A stretch of 64,000 nucleotides of DNA from G965232465 sp965232465 (GTDB lineage: Bacteria; Pseudomonadota; Alphaproteobacteria; JAQWUY01), in NCBI GenBank assembly GCA_965232465.1, contig OZ246977.1, forward strand, positions 1,240,001 to 1,304,000, given 5' to 3'. Shown piece after piece: positions 9,152 to 18,150 of this stretch; position 1 is the first letter of the stretch, and the number at the start of each line of letters is the position of its first letter. Both the position numbers and the translations under genes were made by a program. A model generated the notes under the pieces. That model was not told the DNA's origin. It did not search any database and saw only the letters and a program-made list of their open reading frames with translations.

Positions 9152-10123
9152 CTATTTTATCATATCCAATACTTTTGGTGTAAAATAAGAAAAGATAATA
9201 TCCGCCCCCGCCCGTTTAAATGCAATTAGCGATTCAAGTATGGCGGAATCGTCCATTTGTCCCATATCTATCATATTTTGAATCATGCTATATTCTCCGG
9301 ATACTTGATACACACAGACGGGAATATGGGTCATTGATTTTGCCTGTGCCACAATATCCAAATATGGCATGCCCGGTTTGATCATAACCATATCCGCCCC
9401 TTCGTTTATATCAAGGGCAATTTCCCGTTTGGCTTCCCGTATATTGGCAGGATTCATCTGATATGTTTTTTTATCCCCCTTTAAAACACCGCTACTGCCA
9501 ACAGCATCCCGAAACGGTCCATAAAAGGCGGAGGCATATTTCGCCGCATATGACATAATAGCTGTGTTTACAAAGCCCGCATTGTCCAATTCTGATCGAA
9601 TTGCCCCAATCCGTCCATCCATCATATCCGAAGGACAGATGACATCCGCACCATTTTGGGCTTGTAATACGGCTTGTTGCACTAGTATATCGATGGTTTT
9701 ATCGTTGTTGATATATCCCGTGTTATCCAACACTCCATCGTGTCCATGGGTGGTGTAAGGGTCCAATGCCACATCGACAAACACTATAGGTTCGGGCACG
9801 GATTTTTTAATTGCCCTAAGGGCGGTGTTGATAATATTATTGGCATTTAGGGATTCCAAACCCATATTACATTTTTTATCCGCAGCGGTTACGGGAAACA
9901 CCGCAAACCCCATAACCCCACGGATGTATAGGGCGGATATTTGTGTAATGGCATCGTCTATGCTAAGCCTATGTATATAGGGCATTGTGGCAATCGGTTC
10001 TGAGTCTTTATCAGTGATAAAAATGGGATATACCAAATCGTTTATACACAAGTGGTTTTCGGTGCTAAGTGCCCGTATTTGTGGGTTTTTGCGTAATCTT
10101 CTTGGGCGGTGTTGCAGTATCAT
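9152..10123 (-). CDS. hemB: Delta-aminolevulinic acid dehydratase (porphobilinogen synthase)
   Basis: Condenses two 5-aminolevulinate molecules to porphobilinogen in tetrapyrrole synthesis. About 323 residues. Seen: the Schiff-base lysines in SSGVLKGDKKT and VMIKPGMPYLD, and the substrate loop FYGPFRDAVGS. The metal loop LDPYTTHGHDG has Asp where zinc enzymes have Cys, which is the magnesium-type pattern known in alphaproteobacteria. The start is not settled. The ATG at 10123 gives the expected N-terminus, but the best Shine-Dalgarno (GGAGG around 10145-10149) is spaced for the upstream in-frame CTG or TTG codons, adding 2-4 residues. Confidence 0.95.
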   Translation of the reverse strand: MILQHRPRRLRKNPQIRALSTENHLCINDLVYPIFITDKDSEPIATMPYIHRLSIDDAITQISALYIRGVMGFAVFPVTAADKKCNMGLESLNANNIINTALRAIKKSVPEPIVFVDVALDPYTTHGHDGVLDNTGYINNDKTIDILVQQAVLQAQNGADVICPSDMMDGRIGAIRSELDNAGFVNTAIMSYAAKYASAFYGPFRDAVGSSGVLKGDKKTYQMNPANIREAKREIALDINEGADMVMIKPGMPYLDIVAQAKSMTHIPVCVYQVSGEYSMIQNMIDMGQMDDSAILESLIAFKRAGADIIFSYFTPKVLDMIK

Positions 10124-10249
10124 TATCAATCTCAGTTTATATTCCTCCTCCACAATATACCACATATGTGATAAAAAATGCTAGATTTTCACAGGATAAT
10201 TTCATATAATCGTTTTTTACATTCATACATATTGCAACACAGGTATATA

Positions 10250-10681
10250 ATGCATACAATTTATATAGCTTCAGATCATGGTGGTTTTGACATCAAACAA
10301 CATCTTATACAGGTTTTGACTGATACCAGACATATGGTACATGATTTGGGAACAAACACAGCGGACATCAGTGTGGATTATCCTGATTATGCCCATAAGG
10401 TTGCGGAAAAATTACAACAGGATGGTACCGCATTTGGCATATTGGTATGCGGTTCAGGTATTGGTATGTCGATTGCCGCCAACCGCCATAAACATATTCG
10501 GTGTGCTTTGGTAAGCACCCCAGAACTTGCCCGTTTAAGTCGACAGCATAACAATGCCAATGTGGTGGCAATAAGTGGTCGTTTTATACAGGCAACAACC
10601 GCCATAGAAATCGTAAATGCGTTTTTACACACTGATTTTGAAGGGGGGCGACACCAAAAACGCATTGATATGTTAAGGTAA
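10250..10681 (+). CDS. rpiB: Ribose-5-phosphate isomerase B
   Basis: Interconverts ribose 5-phosphate and ribulose 5-phosphate in the pentose phosphate pathway. 143 residues, normal for RpiB. Seen: ASDHGGFDIK at the N-terminus, the catalytic Cys in LVCGSGIGMSIAANR, and HNNANVVAISGR. The ATG at 10250 is chosen over an upstream start because the mature family begins here and an AGG lies 7 bp before it. It is followed 49 bp later by glyA, probably in one transcript. Confidence 0.95.
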   Translation: MHTIYIASDHGGFDIKQHLIQVLTDTRHMVHDLGTNTADISVDYPDYAHKVAEKLQQDGTAFGILVCGSGIGMSIAANRHKHIRCALVSTPELARLSRQHNNANVVAISGRFIQATTAIEIVNAFLHTDFEGGRHQKRIDMLR

Positions 10682-10730
10682 TTCAATAACAGACAGTAAC
10701 ACATAACAAAATGCAGGAGTACACAATAAA

Positions 10731-12011
10731 ATGAATAACTTTTTTAAACACACTTTGGAACAAGCGGATGCTGCGGTTTTTAAAACCATTATCGATGAGG
10801 ATATGCGACAACAGATGGGCATAGAATTGATTGCATCGGAAAATATTGTATCCCGGGCGGTGATGCAGGCAATGGGTTCGGTTATGACCAATAAATATGC
10901 GGAAGGGTACCCAACAAAACGCTATTATGGGGGGTGTGAAGTGGTGGATGTGGTCGAACAACTTGCCATTGACCGTGCCACAGAATTATTTGGGTGTGCC
11001 TTTGCCAATGTGCAACCGCATTCTGGGTCACAGGCAAACCAAGGGGTATTTAACGCCTTGTTACAACCAGGGGATACCATTCTGGGGTTGGATTTGGCGG
11101 CTGGGGGACACTTGACACACGGATCGAAGGTGAATCAATCCGGCAAGTGGTTTCATGCGGTGCATTACACAGTCGATGCACATACACATTTAATTGATAT
11201 GGCACATGTGCATCAGCAAGCCAAAACGCATAAGCCAAAAATGATTATTGCCGGGGGATCTGCGTATTCACAACCTTGGGATTTTGCGGAATTTCGTGCC
11301 ATTGCCGATTCTGTTGGGGCGGTTTTGTTGGTGGATATGGCACATTTTGCCGGACTTGTGGCAACAGGCACCCATGATAATCCATTCCCACATGCCCATG
11401 TGGTAACCACCACCACCCATAAAACTTTACGGGGACCACGGGGCGGATTGATTTTAACCAATGATGGGGATATTGCCAAAAAAGTAAATTCTGCTATTTT
11501 TCCGGGGATTCAAGGGGGACCTTTAATGCATGTGATTGCTGCCAAAGCGGTGGCGTTTGGCGAAGCACTACGACCAGAATTTACCACATATAGTAAACAG
11601 GTGATTGCCAATGCCAAGGTATTGGCGGATACTTTAATTGCTGGGGGCTTAAAAGTCGTATCTGGTGGCACAACCAACCACCTTGTGTTGGTGGATTTAA
11701 CGCCAAAATCCCTTACGGGAAAAGTGGTTGATGCGTCGCTTGAGCGGGCGGGGATTACCTGTAATAAAAATGGTATTCCATTTGATAAGGAAAGTCCATT
11801 TGTAACCTCTGGTATCCGTTTGGGGACGCCTGCGGGGACAACCCGTGGATTTAAGGAAGTGGAATTTAAAATGATTGGAACCCTTATCCTTGAAGTTATC
11901 GATGGGCTGGTGGCGTCTGGTGAAGAAGGTAATGCAGATGTGGAAGATGCCGTGCATGATAAAGTAAAAGCATTGTGTGTAAAATTTCCCTTATATCCTG
12001 AATTATATTAA
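10731..12011 (+). CDS. glyA: Serine hydroxymethyltransferase
   Basis: PLP enzyme making glycine and 5,10-methylene-THF from serine and THF; the main one-carbon source. 426 residues. Seen: NKYAEGYPTKRYYGG near the N-terminus, LLVDMAHFAGLVA, and the PLP Lys in TTTTHKTLRGPRGG. A Shine-Dalgarno AGGAG lies about 13 bp before the ATG. It begins the conserved run glyA-nrdR-ribD and leads into the riboflavin genes. Confidence 0.97.
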   Translation: MNNFFKHTLEQADAAVFKTIIDEDMRQQMGIELIASENIVSRAVMQAMGSVMTNKYAEGYPTKRYYGGCEVVDVVEQLAIDRATELFGCAFANVQPHSGSQANQGVFNALLQPGDTILGLDLAAGGHLTHGSKVNQSGKWFHAVHYTVDAHTHLIDMAHVHQQAKTHKPKMIIAGGSAYSQPWDFAEFRAIADSVGAVLLVDMAHFAGLVATGTHDNPFPHAHVVTTTTHKTLRGPRGGLILTNDGDIAKKVNSAIFPGIQGGPLMHVIAAKAVAFGEALRPEFTTYSKQVIANAKVLADTLIAGGLKVVSGGTTNHLVLVDLTPKSLTGKVVDASLERAGITCNKNGIPFDKESPFVTSGIRLGTPAGTTRGFKEVEFKMIGTLILEVIDGLVASGEEGNADVEDAVHDKVKALCVKFPLYPELY

Positions 12012-12025
12012 ATGGATATACGATT

Positions 12026-12481
12026 ATGCGATGCCCATATTGTTTTGAATTGGAAACACAAGTAAAGGATTCCCGTGCAACTCAGGAAAATACAGCGATT
12101 CGTCGCCGTCGTTTGTGTGGTAAATGTGGGGGCAGATTTACCACTTTTGAACGGGTGCAAGTCCGGGATTTAAAAGTACAAAAAGTTGATGGTAGCACAC
12201 AAATCTTTGATCGGGATAAATTGGCAAAGTCCATTACCATTGCATGTCATAAACGCAATTTGGACGAATCAGATTTGGAAAAAATTGTTTCTGGTATTGT
12301 ACGACAACTGGAACTAAATGGGGGAAATATAATTCAAACGAATGACTTGGGTATGTTGGTAATGGAGGGATTAAAACACATGGATTCTGTTGCTTATATT
12401 CGCTATGCATCTGTGTATAAAAACTTCGAATCGTCCCATGAATTTACGGAATTTATTAAAACCAATACGGATGACAAATAA
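12026..12481 (+). CDS. nrdR: Transcriptional repressor NrdR
   Basis: ATP/dATP-sensing repressor of ribonucleotide reductase genes. 151 residues: an N-terminal zinc ribbon (MRCPYC and CGKCGGRF supply the four Cys), followed by an ATP-cone domain. It lies 14 bp after glyA; its 3' end overlaps the start of ribD by 11 bp. This glyA-nrdR-ribD order is typical of alphaproteobacteria. Confidence 0.96.
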   Translation: MRCPYCFELETQVKDSRATQENTAIRRRRLCGKCGGRFTTFERVQVRDLKVQKVDGSTQIFDRDKLAKSITIACHKRNLDESDLEKIVSGIVRQLELNGGNIIQTNDLGMLVMEGLKHMDSVAYIRYASVYKNFESSHEFTEFIKTNTDDK

Positions 12482-13490
12482 TATACATATACATTATATG
12501 CAATATGCCCTCCGCTTGGCGAGCAGGCATTTGGGATTAACCATGGAAAATCCATCTGTGGGCTGTGTACTTGTTCATAATGCCCAGATCGGGGGGCGGG
12601 TGGTCGGTGTGGGATATACGGCAATTGGCGGACGCCCCCATGCGGAAACCCAAGCCATCCAAATGGCGGGGGATTTATGCCGTGGGGCAACGGCATATGT
12701 AACTTTGGAACCTTGTGCCCATGCGGGGAACACCCCCAGCTGTGCCCAAGCGTTGATTGATGCGGGTATAAAAACCTGTTATATTGCCACCGCCGATTGT
12801 GATAACCGTACCCATCGGCGGGGTATAAAAATGTTACAAGAGTCGGGGATTGCCGTACATGTGGGGCTGTTGCAACACCAGGCGGATATACATCATATGG
12901 GGTTTTTCTTGCGTACCACAGAATCCCGTCCCATGGTAACCATTAAAATCGCCACGACTATCGACGGTAAGATTGCGTTATCAAATGGGCAAAGTAAATG
13001 GATAACCAACGAAAAATCAAGGGCATATGGACAGTATTTACGGTCAACCCATGATGCTATTTTGGTGGGGGCAAACACGGTCAGATATGATAATCCTGTA
13101 TTAAATTGTCGGTTATCGGGCATGACTCACATGAGCCCTGTGCGGATTGTACTGGCACATAATCCCATACCACAAACCAGTACTTTGTTAAAGGATGGGG
13201 GCACAGCCCATGTATTATCAGGACACATCCCCAGCGTTTTAAAACAAATAAGTGCCTTGGGTATTAACCGCTTGCTTGTTGAAGGGGGGGCATATACGAT
13301 TACCCAATTTATGCGATCAGGATTGGTGGATAATATTGCCCATTTTCGATCTTCAAAGATTATAGGGGACGATGGTTTTTCAGTTATCGGTGGACTAAAT
13401 ATTCAAAATATGGTACAAATACCCACATATAAGATTTTAAAAACAAAAATATTTGATAATGATATTTTTACTTTATATGGGGGCATATAA
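12471..13490 (+). CDS. ribD: Bifunctional riboflavin biosynthesis deaminase/reductase
   Basis: Second and third steps of riboflavin synthesis. It deaminates the pyrimidine from GTP cyclohydrolase II and reduces the ribosyl side chain. 339 residues. Seen: the zinc-binding deaminase motifs HAET and PCAHAGNTPSC in the N-terminal half, and a reductase domain beginning at VTIKIATTIDGKIA, with LLVEGGA near the C-terminus. The ATG at 12471 is chosen because it sits just before the family's conserved MQYALRLA. It overlaps nrdR by 11 bp and is 3 bp from ribE, so the genes are coupled. Confidence 0.95.
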   Translation: MTNNIHIHYMQYALRLASRHLGLTMENPSVGCVLVHNAQIGGRVVGVGYTAIGGRPHAETQAIQMAGDLCRGATAYVTLEPCAHAGNTPSCAQALIDAGIKTCYIATADCDNRTHRRGIKMLQESGIAVHVGLLQHQADIHHMGFFLRTTESRPMVTIKIATTIDGKIALSNGQSKWITNEKSRAYGQYLRSTHDAILVGANTVRYDNPVLNCRLSGMTHMSPVRIVLAHNPIPQTSTLLKDGGTAHVLSGHIPSVLKQISALGINRLLVEGGAYTITQFMRSGLVDNIAHFRSSKIIGDDGFSVIGGLNIQNMVQIPTYKILKTKIFDNDIFTLYGGI

Positions 13491-13493
13491 AAA

Positions 13494-14120
13494 ATGTTTA
13501 CTGGTATAATTACACATTTTGGCACCCTTGAAAGGGTAACACATAACACCCAAGGCAAAGATAACTGGGTCGATATGACCATTGGGGTGCGGGCGAATAT
13601 CGATAGTAACACCATTGATATTGGGGCTTCGGTTGCCCATAATGGCGTATGTTTGACCATCACCCATAAACAGCAACGGGGCGATTATGGATATTTTGAA
13701 TCAGATGTATCCAGCGAAACAGTGTCCAAAACAACGCTTGGGACTTGGAACAAAGGCATGGTTATTAATTTGGAACGGGCGTTAAAAATGGGCGATGAAC
13801 TGGGCGGACATTTGGTCAGTGGGCATGTGGATGCAATGGCCCCCATAACCGACATTGCCCCCGAGGGGGACAGCCACAGGTTTTTATTTCAAATGCCCAC
13901 CGCATTTGATACAATGATTGCCCCAAAAGGGTCGATTGTGATAAATGGGGTATCCTTGACTGTAAACGAAGTAACGGATACGCATTTTGGTGTTAATATT
14001 ATCCCCCATACCATGCAAAATACCACATTTGGCAAATTGTCCATTGGTGATATGGTTAACTTAGAAGTCGATATTATGGCACGGTATGTGGCACAATATT
14101 TATCAAAAAAAGGATTTTAA
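13494..14120 (+). CDS. ribE: Riboflavin synthase alpha chain
   Basis: Dismutates two lumazines to riboflavin, the last step of the pathway. 208 residues with two lumazine-binding barrels. Seen: MFTGIITHFGTL, the substrate loop GVCLTI in the first barrel and GVSLTVNEV in the second, and GGHLVSGHVDA. It directly follows ribD and precedes ribB by 3 bp. Confidence 0.96.
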   Translation: MFTGIITHFGTLERVTHNTQGKDNWVDMTIGVRANIDSNTIDIGASVAHNGVCLTITHKQQRGDYGYFESDVSSETVSKTTLGTWNKGMVINLERALKMGDELGGHLVSGHVDAMAPITDIAPEGDSHRFLFQMPTAFDTMIAPKGSIVINGVSLTVNEVTDTHFGVNIIPHTMQNTTFGKLSIGDMVNLEVDIMARYVAQYLSKKGF

Positions 14121-14123
14121 TAT

Positions 14124-14777
14124 ATGATTTCTGTACATGAAACTATATATAAAGACAGTGTATCAGGCATTTATCCCATAACCGATATTATTGCCGATGC
14201 CAAAGCGGGCAAACCCTATGTATTGGTCGACGATGAAAACCGTGAAAACGAAGGCGATGTTATGATATCGGCCCAATGTATTACCCCTGAGTGGGTCAAT
14301 TTTATGATTACACATGCCCGTGGTTTGGTATGTGTTGCCATCACCCAGCAACGGGCGGATGCGTTACAGCTTGTTTTACAACCCCGTATGAATAAGGAAT
14401 TTTTTGGTACCGCTTTTACCGTATCGGTGGAAGCTAAGCATGGGATCACTACGGGAATTTCTGCACCTGATCGGGCAAAAACGATTGCGGTTATTGCGGA
14501 TGAAAATTGTAACAGCAACCATATTGTAACCCCAGGGCATATATTTCCCTTAATTGCCCACCCAGAAGGTGTCCTTACACGACGGGGGCACACAGAAGCA
14601 GGCGTGGATGTTGCCACCTTAGCAGACCATCATCCCAGCACAGTTATTTGTGAAATTATCAATCAAGATGGCACGATGGCACGGTTGCCAGAAGTAATTG
14701 TATTTGCCAAAAAATTCGGCTTAAAGGTGGGGACTATTGCCGATTTGGTGGCGTATCGCCAATTGCATAATACTTAG
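14124..14777 (+). CDS. ribB: 3,4-dihydroxy-2-butanone 4-phosphate synthase
   Basis: Makes the four-carbon unit of lumazine from ribulose 5-phosphate. 217 residues. Seen: DDENRENEGDV with acidic metal ligands, HARGLVCVAI, and RRGHTEAGVD near the C-terminus. It is a stand-alone RibB. The GTP cyclohydrolase II domain often fused to it (RibBA) is absent and no ribA lies in the window, so the first pathway enzyme must be elsewhere. An AAGGA Shine-Dalgarno is present before the ATG. Confidence 0.95.
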   Translation: MISVHETIYKDSVSGIYPITDIIADAKAGKPYVLVDDENRENEGDVMISAQCITPEWVNFMITHARGLVCVAITQQRADALQLVLQPRMNKEFFGTAFTVSVEAKHGITTGISAPDRAKTIAVIADENCNSNHIVTPGHIFPLIAHPEGVLTRRGHTEAGVDVATLADHHPSTVICEIINQDGTMARLPEVIVFAKKFGLKVGTIADLVAYRQLHNT

Positions 14778-14807
14778 GTAAAATAGGCATATAATAAGGA
14801 ATATACT

Positions 14808-15242
14808 ATGACAAAAGTTTTAATTATCGAGGCACGATTTTATGATGACATCCAAGATATGTTATTAGATTCTGCCAAGGCTGTATTTGATGCACGGGGC
14901 GTACAATACGATGTTATAACCCTTAAAGGGGCGTTGGAAATCCCCGTAACTGTTCAAATGGCACATAAAAGTCCCAATTATGAATACGATGGATATGTAT
15001 GTTTAGGGTGTGTCATTCGGGGTGAAACCACCCATTACGATTATGTGTGTGAACATTCCTGTCGGGGGATTATGGATGTGTCCTTAAAACATAACTTGGC
15101 GATTGCCAATGGTATTTTAACCGTTGAAAACAAAGCCCAAGCCTTCGCCCGTGCCGATGCCAATCAAAAAAACAAAGGCGGTTTTTGTGCTGAGGTGGTA
15201 TTGAACATGATTGCCTTAAGACAAAAATTTTCTATAAAATGA
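14808..15242 (+). CDS. ribH: 6,7-dimethyl-8-ribityllumazine synthase
   Basis: Condenses the RibB and RibD products into lumazine. 144 residues, the usual size of a capsid-forming or pentameric lumazine synthase. Seen: KGALEIPVTVQ, GCVIRGETTHYDYVC, and GILTVEN with ARAD. The last codons overlap nusB by 4 bp (ATGA). Confidence 0.95.
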   Translation: MTKVLIIEARFYDDIQDMLLDSAKAVFDARGVQYDVITLKGALEIPVTVQMAHKSPNYEYDGYVCLGCVIRGETTHYDYVCEHSCRGIMDVSLKHNLAIANGILTVENKAQAFARADANQKNKGGFCAEVVLNMIALRQKFSIK

Positions 15243-15688
15243 AAGTAGCTCCCCCCACCAAAAATAAAAAACGCTCTGCCGCCCGTATTGGTGCGGTACA
15301 GACTTTATATGCGATAAAAATAGGACAAAGCGATATTTGTAAAGCCATGGCAGATTTTATCAAAAATGGGGGTATGGTGGAAATGGATGGTATATCATAT
15401 CCCGCCAATCAACAAATGTACGGCCATATTATCAATGGCGTAATACAACGGGATGCGGATATTACAGATTTGGCAAATGCTGTTTTAACCAAACGCCCAC
15501 TGCACCGCCAAAATCTTTTAATCCAGTTTATTATTAAAGCAGGCATTTTTGAATTGTTGGAAAACGATACACTTGATTCGCATTTGATAATCAGCGAATA
15601 TGTGGATATTGCCCATGCGTTTTTTGAACCCAAAGAAGCCGGTATGGTCAATGGGGTACTGGATTCTGTATCCCGCACAGTACGATAA
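15239..15688 (+). CDS. nusB: Transcription antitermination factor NusB
   Basis: RNA-binding component of the rRNA antitermination complex, with NusE/S10. 149 residues, all-alpha; RIGAVQTLYAIK at the N-terminus and LIISEYVDIAHAFF near the C-terminus are family landmarks. Its start overlaps the ribH stop. The ribH-nusB pair is widely conserved. Confidence 0.94.
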   Translation: MKVAPPTKNKKRSAARIGAVQTLYAIKIGQSDICKAMADFIKNGGMVEMDGISYPANQQMYGHIINGVIQRDADITDLANAVLTKRPLHRQNLLIQFIIKAGIFELLENDTLDSHLIISEYVDIAHAFFEPKEAGMVNGVLDSVSRTVR

Positions 15689-15703
15689 AATGGTACGATT
15701 TTT

Positions 15704-16660
15704 ATGCATGAATTTAACCGCATATCCACATATTTTACCCCTTTAACAGGGATAGGGGCATATGGATTGTGTGACGATACCGCATGTTTACCTAAGTCTG
15801 TTACCCCTTATGTGGTATCGACGGATACTATTGTATCGGGGGTGCATTTTATCGGTACAGAATCCCCATATCAGTTGGCACAAAAATTATTGGCGGTGAA
15901 TTTATCCGACTTGGCATCGGTGGGGGCAAAGCCTGTGTGTTATACCTTAAATCTTACTTTACCCAAAAATATTCATGACAAGTGGTTCAAAGGTTTTTGT
16001 GATGGCTTGGCATATATGCAGCGGTTGTATGATATATATCTGATAGGCGGCGACACAACGCACTTTGTTACATCTCATATGGATTTGGTATTATCTGCAA
16101 CTGTATATGGCACAGATGCACACCCCACCCAGCGTACCCAAGCAAAATCCGGCGATGTGGTATGTATTACCGCCCCAACAGGGTTGGGATATGTGGGATT
16201 ACAGGTGGCACTCGGCAAAGTATCCGTCGATGCGGACATGGATAAACGGGTATTGCAATATTATCAGACCCCTACGCCCCATACGCACATTGGCCGTAAA
16301 ATCGCCCCATATATGCATGCCTGTTGTGATATATCGGACGGTTTGGTGGCGGACTTAGAACACATTGCCATTGCCAGCGGGGTTAATATAACTTTGCATA
16401 TGCCCCAGATTCCTATATCTGATATGGTGTCTGCGTATGCACAAAAAATTGATATACAACATGCACTGTTGGCAGGGGGCGATGATTATGTGTTGGCATG
16501 TACTGTACCCACCAGTAATATACAACACCTGACTTCTGTATATGCAAATATACATATTATCGGCACGGTATCAGATTTAAAAACCTCCCCCTGCGTAACT
16601 GTATTAAATGCAGATACCCAAGACATTACGCCAAAAAATAAAGGGTTTACACATATATAA
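15704..16660 (+). CDS. thiL: Thiamine-monophosphate kinase
   Basis: Phosphorylates thiamine phosphate to the active diphosphate. 318 residues of the PurM/SelD fold. Seen: DDTACLP near the N-terminus (metal/ATP binding), LLAVNLSDLASVGAKP, GGDTTH, and CCDISDGLVADLEHIA. It follows nusB by 15 bp and is the last gene of the core operon before the IS island. Confidence 0.95.
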   Translation: MHEFNRISTYFTPLTGIGAYGLCDDTACLPKSVTPYVVSTDTIVSGVHFIGTESPYQLAQKLLAVNLSDLASVGAKPVCYTLNLTLPKNIHDKWFKGFCDGLAYMQRLYDIYLIGGDTTHFVTSHMDLVLSATVYGTDAHPTQRTQAKSGDVVCITAPTGLGYVGLQVALGKVSVDADMDKRVLQYYQTPTPHTHIGRKIAPYMHACCDISDGLVADLEHIAIASGVNITLHMPQIPISDMVSAYAQKIDIQHALLAGGDDYVLACTVPTSNIQHLTSVYANIHIIGTVSDLKTSPCVTVLNADTQDITPKNKGFTHI

Positions 16661-16772
16661 TTCCTTTGTATAAATCCTGTCAGTTACAAATTATCATATT
16701 TCGAAAAATATTTGCATTTTTACAGTAAAATATATGATATATCTGTTGTATATTTAATTTTAAAAAAGTATC

Positions 16773-16869
16773 ATGCCGAAAAGAAATATTGAAGATATGT
16801 TTTTGCAGTCCTTAAAGGACTTAGGGTATATTGATCGGGTTGAAGAAAAATAACAAGCATTGGAACAAA
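16773..16869 (+). pseudogene. Possible remnant of a DUF892/YciE-like ferritin-like gene, cut by IS
   Basis: An ATG at 16773 opens a 26-codon frame ending at a TAA at 16851. It reads MPKRNIEDMFLQSLKDLGYI, then RVEEK. Past the stop the same frame continues QALEQM up to the IS end at 16870. The start resembles the N-terminus of DUF892/YciE ferritin-like proteins (NIEDLF...LKDLY). The rest of the gene is missing on the far side of the IS. The resemblance is short, so this is tentative. The 112 bp before it (16661-16772) is AT-rich with nothing recognised. Confidence 0.3.
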
Positions 16870-16941
16870 TGACCTGCCCCCTATAAATAGGTCCAAAAAT
16901 AAGTTAGTATTGATTTATCTAAATTATGAAAGGATTTTAAG

Positions 16942-17226
16942 ATGTCAAAGAATAGGAAAGCCCGGAGTATAGAACAAATTATCCGTATATTACGGGATGC
17001 AGAGATTAAGTTATCATCAGGTATGACAGTCAGTGTTATGTGCCGTGATTTAGGCATATCAGATGCGACTTATTACAAGTGGCGCAAACAATATGGTGGT
17101 ATGGATGTTAATCATGCCAAAGATTTAAAAGCATTATTGGATGAGAATGCCCGTTTAAAGAAGCTTGTTGCTGATTTGAGTTTAGACAATCAAATCTTAA
17201 AGGAATTTAACTCGGGAAAGTGGTAG
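16942..17226 (+). CDS. IS3-family transposase OrfA (HTH protein)
   Basis: A 94-residue DNA-binding first reading frame: helix-turn-helix in VMCRDLGISDATYYKWRKQY, followed by a leucine-zipper-like stretch (ENARLKKLVADLSLDNQIL) that mediates OrfA/OrfAB oligomers. This match to IS407-group OrfA is strong. The frame ends at TAG 17224-17226, six bases past a slippery heptamer. Confidence 0.92.
   Translation: MSKNRKARSIEQIIRILRDAEIKLSSGMTVSVMCRDLGISDATYYKWRKQYGGMDVNHAKDLKALLDENARLKKLVADLSLDNQILKEFNSGKW
17214..17220 (+). other. Programmed -1 frameshift site (G GGA AAG)
   Basis: In the orfA frame the bases read tcG GGA AAG, a perfect X XXY YYZ heptamer one codon before the orfA stop. Slipping back one base puts the ribosome at GTG 17220, exactly the orfB frame, so an OrfAB fusion transposase results. 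Known of the family: IS3 elements make their active transposase this way. That this site functions is inferred. Confidence 0.75.
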
Positions 17227-18095
17227 GTGCTGGCGGGGTAAAAAGCTTTATTGGCAAAGCCAAGTTTTTTTACAATGTATCAGAACGGCGTTTATGTAGT
17301 TTATTCAAGACACATCGCTCTACGGTTCGTTATGTGAAACGAGATGTTGATGAGGAAAGCCGTTTAATATCAGATATGCACCGTCTAGCACAAAAATACC
17401 CTAGATATGGTTATCGGCGGATATGTGCCTTATTAAAAAATTATGGTTGGTGTGTAAACCATAAACGGATTGAACGGCTTTGGAAGAAGGAGGGATTACA
17501 AGTGCCACAGAAAATACCCAAACCCCGTAGTTCAAATGCTGGTGATGGGAGCTGTATTAAACTTCGTCCTGAGTATCAAAATCATATATGGAGTTATGAT
17601 TTTGTGCATGACAAACTCAGAAGTGGTAAAAGCATTAAAATATTAACAGTTATAGATGAGCATAGCCGAGAATTTTTAACCATTGATGTTCGGCATAAAC
17701 TGAACAGTACGGATGTATTGGATATTATGGGCAGGTTGTTTATCACAAAAGGTATGCCTAAGCATATCCGTTCTGACAATGGATCCGAATTTATAGCCCA
17801 TAGGCTACAAGATTGGTTGAAGCGTATGCAGGTGGATACAGCATATATTGATAAGGGCAGTCCATGGCAGAATGGTTATAATGAAAGTTTTAATGGTAAA
17901 CTTCGGGATGAGTGCTTGAACAGGGAGATATTTGATACTTTAACTGAGGCACAAGCTGTCATAGAAAACTGGCGGTATGAATACAATCATATCCGTCCGC
18001 ATAGTGCGTTGGGGTACAATCCACCAGTGCCAAAAACGCAGCCCATTGTCAATGATATCCGTCATTCCGCTACGCTACATGACAAATATCATTGA
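17220..18095 (+). CDS. IS3-family transposase OrfB (DDE catalytic domain)
   Basis: A 291-residue frame, probably expressed mainly as the OrfAB fusion. Seen: an HTH_21-type segment ending in YPRYGYRRICALL, then the rve integrase core. The catalytic residues are the Asp in IWSYDFVHD, the Asp in IRSDNGSEF and the Glu in NESFNGKLRDE. The C-terminus HSALGYNPPVP is typical. The gene appears intact, so the element may be mobile. Confidence 0.93.
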   Translation: MVGAGGVKSFIGKAKFFYNVSERRLCSLFKTHRSTVRYVKRDVDEESRLISDMHRLAQKYPRYGYRRICALLKNYGWCVNHKRIERLWKKEGLQVPQKIPKPRSSNAGDGSCIKLRPEYQNHIWSYDFVHDKLRSGKSIKILTVIDEHSREFLTIDVRHKLNSTDVLDIMGRLFITKGMPKHIRSDNGSEFIAHRLQDWLKRMQVDTAYIDKGSPWQNGYNESFNGKLRDECLNREIFDTLTEAQAVIENWRYEYNHIRPHSALGYNPPVPKTQPIVNDIRHSATLHDKYH

Positions 18096-18150
18096 CAATA
18101 GAGAAAAAAAGTGCTAACCTAAAAATGGACCAAATCAGTGGGGCTAGTCA

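Larger units (their letters stand above)
16870..18150 (+). mobile_element. IS3-family insertion sequence, IS407-like
   Basis: A 1281-bp element with imperfect terminal inverted repeats of about 40 bp. The left end begins TGACCTGCCCC; the right end, read inward on the other strand, begins TGACTAGCCCC, and both continue into GGTCCA...TTAG. It carries orfA and orfB joined by a -1 frameshift signal. No clean target duplication is visible: the flanks are CAAA and AATG, although a CAAATGA spans each junction. Its right end abuts a scrap of a different IS, so one flank has probably been rearranged. Confidence 0.9.

Noticed and set aside
12482..14123. FMN riboswitch before the riboflavin genes
   Set aside because: The genes overlap or nearly touch (11 bp overlap, then 3-bp gaps), leaving no room for a leader.
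14671..14690. TGGCACG-like sequences resembling a sigma-54 promoter inside ribB
   Set aside because: The GG-to-GC spacing is 7 bp, not 10, and it sits inside coding sequence.
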